Origin: Sphingomonas oleivorans | GTDB taxonomy: Bacteria; Pseudomonadota; Alphaproteobacteria; Sphingomonadales; Sphingomonadaceae | Length of the DNA stretch: 64,000 nucleotides | Assembly: GCF_003050615.1 (NCBI RefSeq) | Contig: NZ_NWBU01000010.1 | Span: 281,165-345,164, forward strand | Reading direction: 5' to 3' | In this document: one piece after another, positions 60,722 to 64,000 of the stretch | Layout: each line of letters opens with the position of its first letter | How positions within the stretch are numbered: the first letter of the stretch is position 1 | Notes under the pieces: generated by a model | Databases searched by the model: none | Told to the model about the DNA's origin: nothing | What the model saw: the letters and a program-made list of their open reading frames with translations, nothing else | Translations under genes and position numbers: made by a program

Positions 60722-62497
60722 TTAGATCCAGTAACGATGGCCACGGCGGAAGCCGCCCTGGCCATGCGCGATGAAAGCTTGCGCAACGGCGTTTTTGGAA
60801 AAAGGCATGCCTGAGATCTCGGTGTAACCCGACCCGGCCAGGCGATCGCGCTGCAATTCGACCGTCGACTTGACGTCCGCCAGCAAGTCGTCCTGGAACG
60901 CCTTCACGATCCCCTTTTCACGGATGAGCGCGGGGATATCTCCGGTCCCTTGATCGATGAGCGCCTGGATCGCCTCAATCGATAGCTGGACCTGGTCCGA
61001 TGAATTCTGGTCGAGCTCGGCTTCAATCCGGATGCCTCGGCCTCGCTCGCCTGGTTGATCGAAACCGGTAGGCCATTGCCCCGCTGCATAGGCGCCAGGC
61101 TCATAGACACACCACCGGTCTTGCGAAATCAGGATTGCTTCTGCCGAAATCATGCGCCGGAAACCATATTTGACCAGAATGGCGGCAACGTCGGTCAAGC
61201 GCGAAACCTGTGCCCGAACGTGCGTGATCAGCCGGTCGAGATTGGGCGGTACCGGATTCATCGTGCCAGCAAGCTGTTCCCAATTTGCGAGCCGCTGCCG
61301 CACATCCAGCAGCGTATCGAGCTGGAGGTTCGTTCGCCTGCGTTCCTGATAGATTGTCAGGTCGTGCGTGAGATAGAGATTATTGCGCCGATCATGCAGG
61401 CCAAGATCGATCAGCTTCTGAAGAAGCCGGCGTGCCTCAGGCAAGGGTGCGCCGCCCGTATATCCGAAGCGCGCGATCGCGGAAAGCTGATCGAGTGAAG
61501 GCATGGTGTCGCCGAAATATTCGCTTTGAATCCGGCGTTCCCATTCGCTTCTGACGATCCGGCCTCCAGCGGACAGATCCGGACGGTCCTCCCGGAACTG
61601 CACGAGTGCCCGGCGCTGCTCCTGCCGGACCCGGGCTCGCAACGAAAGCTTGCCGCGCATCAGCACGCGATCTTCCGAATCCAAATAAGCGTCGAGAAAG
61701 TTCTCCCGGTTGAAATGATAGGGCGGGTTCTCAGTGGGATCCGTTTCGAGATGTAGCGGGTTGCGAAAGCGCAACACCAGGGCGACACGCTCCTCATCTT
61801 CCCAGAAGTTGCCGGACAAGCCCGCAAGATCGAGCTTGATCCAGGGCTGAACGGTCGCCAGGTTTCGAAACTGGGCCCAGGATGTTGCATCCGGCTCGAA
61901 ATCCGCGTGCGCTTCGAATTCTTCGCGGTCGCGCCCGAACAGGGGCTCCGGGACGTTCAATATGAAGCGTGGAAACAGGGCAGGAGTAACAGCCAGTTCC
62001 GCTTCGTTGTCCGTGCCTACCGCAAGCGGTGCCTTCCACGGCCAACCCCGCCTCGGTTTGATGAACGCATCCTCTCCGGCGCTTGCGGGAATGAGGGCAT
62101 AGGCCTCGCCTGGCTCGTACAAGCGCAACAGTTGTGCCGCGGGGCTTAGCATACGAAGGTCGCAACGCACCGCGGAAAGTGTCGAGGCCACGATATCGTC
62201 CAGGAGACGGACGAAGTTTCCGAACGCGATGCCAAGGGTGTCGGCCAACATCTCGGCGCGCGCACGATCGGTCTCTCCTGTATTGCCGGAGCGAAGGTAC
62301 CTCGTCTCGAATTCTTGCCAATCTTCCGCACTGCCGAGTTCCAAATCGATGCCCGGCTTGGCAGTCAGGAGAAGCACAATGTTTCGGCTAAAAAGCGTAT
62401 CGGCACATCGCTCGAAATAGGGACCGAGACCTTGGTCCGCGGCGAATATCTCACCAAACGACACCGTCGCCGAGGATCGATCTCTATCTGCTATCAC
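60722..62497 (-). CDS. 591-residue unknown cytosolic protein
   Basis: Soluble protein without signal peptide, membrane segment or Cys motif. GTG start at 62497 with a GGGGG ribosome site. It is acidic-basic mixed with helical segments (LSAIARFGYTGGAPLPEARRLLQK), and ends in a Gly/Arg-rich GQGGFRRGHRYWI. No domain was recognised. It faces the secreted CxxCH gene with a 37-bp gap, so the two may be a functional pair on the element, although they are on opposite strands. Confidence 0.6.
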   Translation of the reverse strand: MIADRDRSSATVSFGEIFAADQGLGPYFERCADTLFSRNIVLLLTAKPGIDLELGSAEDWQEFETRYLRSGNTGETDRARAEMLADTLGIAFGNFVRLLDDIVASTLSAVRCDLRMLSPAAQLLRLYEPGEAYALIPASAGEDAFIKPRRGWPWKAPLAVGTDNEAELAVTPALFPRFILNVPEPLFGRDREEFEAHADFEPDATSWAQFRNLATVQPWIKLDLAGLSGNFWEDEERVALVLRFRNPLHLETDPTENPPYHFNRENFLDAYLDSEDRVLMRGKLSLRARVRQEQRRALVQFREDRPDLSAGGRIVRSEWERRIQSEYFGDTMPSLDQLSAIARFGYTGGAPLPEARRLLQKLIDLGLHDRRNNLYLTHDLTIYQERRRTNLQLDTLLDVRQRLANWEQLAGTMNPVPPNLDRLITHVRAQVSRLTDVAAILVKYGFRRMISAEAILISQDRWCVYEPGAYAAGQWPTGFDQPGERGRGIRIEAELDQNSSDQVQLSIEAIQALIDQGTGDIPALIREKGIVKAFQDDLLADVKSTVELQRDRLAGSGYTEISGMPFSKNAVAQAFIAHGQGGFRRGHRYWI

Positions 62498-62920
62498 TTG
62501 GCGTCCCCCCCTGCCTCGTCCCGCAAGAGTTGAGTGAACAGCGGTGGCACTGTCAATTCAATTATGGCCTTTGCAGAATTGATGAGAGCGACGTTCCCCG
62601 TCCCTTACCACCCGTTCTCTAAGCTCATGTCGCCCGAAGAAACGGCACACGCTGAGTCCGGCTAGATGACAGCACAACCGTAATCGCCATCACTTTGTGG
62701 TGGAGCCGCTTATGTCGGGCATTGGGACACTACCTTGCAGTGGGCAAGATACACCGAATACCGCAGCTAACTATTGTCTGCTTCTTGCGATGCATGGTCT
62801 GAAGCGGCCAGTCCGGAAACGACGCCCCTGCAGACATGAGAGGGGAGGAGGCTTTGCCCTGATTGAGCCGGTTGGGCGTCGATGGTCGATGCGCTGGGCT
62901 CGCAATCAGGAGTATGTGCC
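62498..62920. other. Divergent intergenic region between unknown protein and ParB
   Basis: About 420 bp, likely holding both promoters. A 75-codon plus frame (62697-62924) has no good start signal and is probably not a gene. No parS-like palindrome was convincing. Confidence 0.4.
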
Positions 62921-64000
62921 ATGATCAAGACGATCCCGCTGAACAAGCTGGTTCCTTCGCCGCGAAATGTCCGCCGCCATAACGACCCGGCGGCCGACGC
63001 CGAGCTCAAGGCCAGCATTGCCGCCCGCGGGCTGCTGCAGAACCTCATCGTGCGCCCGGGCGCTAAGGGCAAGTTCGAGGTTGAGGCCGGCGAGCGCCGC
63101 CGCAAGGCGATGCTGGCTCTGGCGGACGACAAGGTCCTGCCCAAGGACCACGAAGTGACCTGCCTCGTGCTCGAAGACACCGCCGAAGGCGCCATCGAGA
63201 CAAGCCTGGCGGAGAACTTCCATCGCCTGGCGATGAATCCGGCCGACGAGGCCCAGGCCTTCGCATCGCTGATCGAGGCGGGCGCCTCGATCGAGGATGT
63301 GGCGCGCCGCTTCGGCCTGACAGTCCGTTTCGTCGAAGGTCGCCTGCGCCTCGCCAAGCTCGCGCCGGTCGTGTTCGAGGCGCTGGCTTCGGGCGAAATC
63401 ACGCTCGACCTCGCCAAGGCATACGGCGCCACTTCGGACCAGGCGATCCAGGCTCGGGTCTTCGAGCAGGTCTCGACCGGCTACTATGCCCCGAACCCGG
63501 ACTCGATCCGCCGCATGGTGCTCTCGGGCACGGTCCGTGGCAGCGACCCCCGTGCTCGGCTCGTTGGGCGCGATGCCTATATCGTCGCCGGTGGCCTGAT
63601 CGAGCGCGAGCTGTTCGATGACGAGGACAGCGAAGCCTGGGCCGATGTTGCGTTGCTGGAGACCCTCGCCGCGGCGAAGATGGAGGAACAGGCCAAGGTC
63701 CTCGCCGAAGAACAGGGCCTCGCGTGGATCAAACCGACGCTCGATCCCTACGCCAGTCATGACCTCATCGAGGGCTTGGTCCGGCTCCCGGCCGAACCCG
63801 CACCACTCACCGAAGCCGAACTCGCTCGGCTCGATGAACTCGACAACTCCTATGACGAACATGCCGCGATCCTCGAAGATGAGGACAGTGCCGAGGAAGC
63901 CGTGGCCGCGGCCGAAGCGGCGATCGAGGCGATCGAACGCGAGTGTCAGGATATCCGGGCTCGTCCGCCGGTGATCGCGCCCGAACTCAAGTCCGAGGCA
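62921..64000 (+). CDS. ParB/RepB/Spo0J family protein, cut by window edge
   Basis: At least 360 residues, open to the right edge. N-terminal ParB domain: IPLNKLVPSPRNVRRHNDP, LIVRPGAKGKFEVEAGERRRKAMLAL (ParB motif), SLAENFHRLAMNPADEAQAFASL; then an HTH-like ASIEDVARRFGLTVRFVEGRLRL and a long acidic coiled-coil like tail. Such ParB-like proteins occur on conjugative elements and plasmids for partition or regulation. ATG 62921 follows AGGAG. Confidence 0.82.
   Translation, partial: MIKTIPLNKLVPSPRNVRRHNDPAADAELKASIAARGLLQNLIVRPGAKGKFEVEAGERRRKAMLALADDKVLPKDHEVTCLVLEDTAEGAIETSLAENFHRLAMNPADEAQAFASLIEAGASIEDVARRFGLTVRFVEGRLRLAKLAPVVFEALASGEITLDLAKAYGATSDQAIQARVFEQVSTGYYAPNPDSIRRMVLSGTVRGSDPRARLVGRDAYIVAGGLIERELFDDEDSEAWADVALLETLAAAKMEEQAKVLAEEQGLAWIKPTLDPYASHDLIEGLVRLPAEPAPLTEAELARLDELDNSYDEHAAILEDEDSAEEAVAAAEAAIEAIERECQDIRARPPVIAPELKSEA

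Noticed and set aside
62697-62924. 75-codon plus-strand frame
   Set aside because: Weak start, overlaps the parB start; likely spurious.
1-64000. CRISPR array, insertion sequences, rRNA
   Set aside because: No regularly spaced repeats, transposase or rRNA sequence were seen.

Overview
The window looks like the chromosome of a sphingomonad (Sphingomonadaceae, Alphaproteobacteria). This is inferred from high GC coding sequence, five TonB-dependent receptors (TBDRs) within about 32 kb, the protein families present (OGFr-related protein, DUF5818, MHS and spinster-type MFS carriers, Oar-like receptor) and the Sphingomonas-like codon style. No 16S rRNA or complete tRNA is present, so the genus is not fixed.

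Left part, 1 to 49 kb, ordinary chromosome rich in nutrient-uptake clusters. (a) 1-6.6 kb: partial argE, a YfcG-type GST, pirin, dinB, and an overlapping operon DUF969-DUF979-DUF2891. (b) 6.9-10.7 kb: Oar-like TBDR, strong terminator, OGFr-related gene whose likely start lies inside that terminator. (c) 10.7-17.4 kb: divergent cluster, hydrolase-TBDR-MFS on the minus strand against tetR-acyl-CoA ligase on the plus strand, with an operator-like inverted repeat between them. (d) 17.4-24.4 kb: MHS carrier, Tat-exported amine oxidase, TBDR with a structured leader, membrane dipeptidase. (e) 25.3-33 kb: Gfo/Idh/MocA oxidoreductase, SsuD-like monooxygenase, MFS, formylglycine-type sulfatase and TBDR, which may form an organosulfur and sulfate-ester scavenging locus. 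(f) 33.2-35.8 kb: DUF4198, small periplasmic protein, HupE/UreJ permease and membrane-anchored protein, probably metal uptake. (g) 35.8-41.2 kb: GhrA-type reductase, siderophore-type TBDR, and an orphan Tat-lipoprotein solute-binding protein preceded by a coupled 38-residue ORF. (h) 41.3-48.7 kb: LysR with two SDRs, HxlR with a PLP decarboxylase and a divergent MFS, PhnA-like and PRC-barrel proteins.

Right part, 49.0 kb to the end, is the left end of an integrative element. A 45-bp 3' fragment of a tRNA-Lys(CTT) gene is followed by a tyrosine integrase, and then by plasmid or ICE-like genes: lytic transglycosylase, DUF5818 protein, CHC2/Toprim primase-like protein, a 1410-residue methyltransferase plus strawberry-notch helicase fusion, a RES-Xre toxin-antitoxin pair with operator-like palindromes, two large unrecognised proteins, and a ParB-like protein cut by the window edge. 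The other att end and the intact tRNA should lie beyond 64 kb.

The most novel-looking items are the methyltransferase-helicase fusion, the two unrecognised island proteins (one secreted with a CxxCH motif), the structured leader of the TBDR at 20.8 kb, and the coupled micro-ORF at 39.6 kb. No CRISPR array, rRNA, intact tRNA or insertion sequence was seen.
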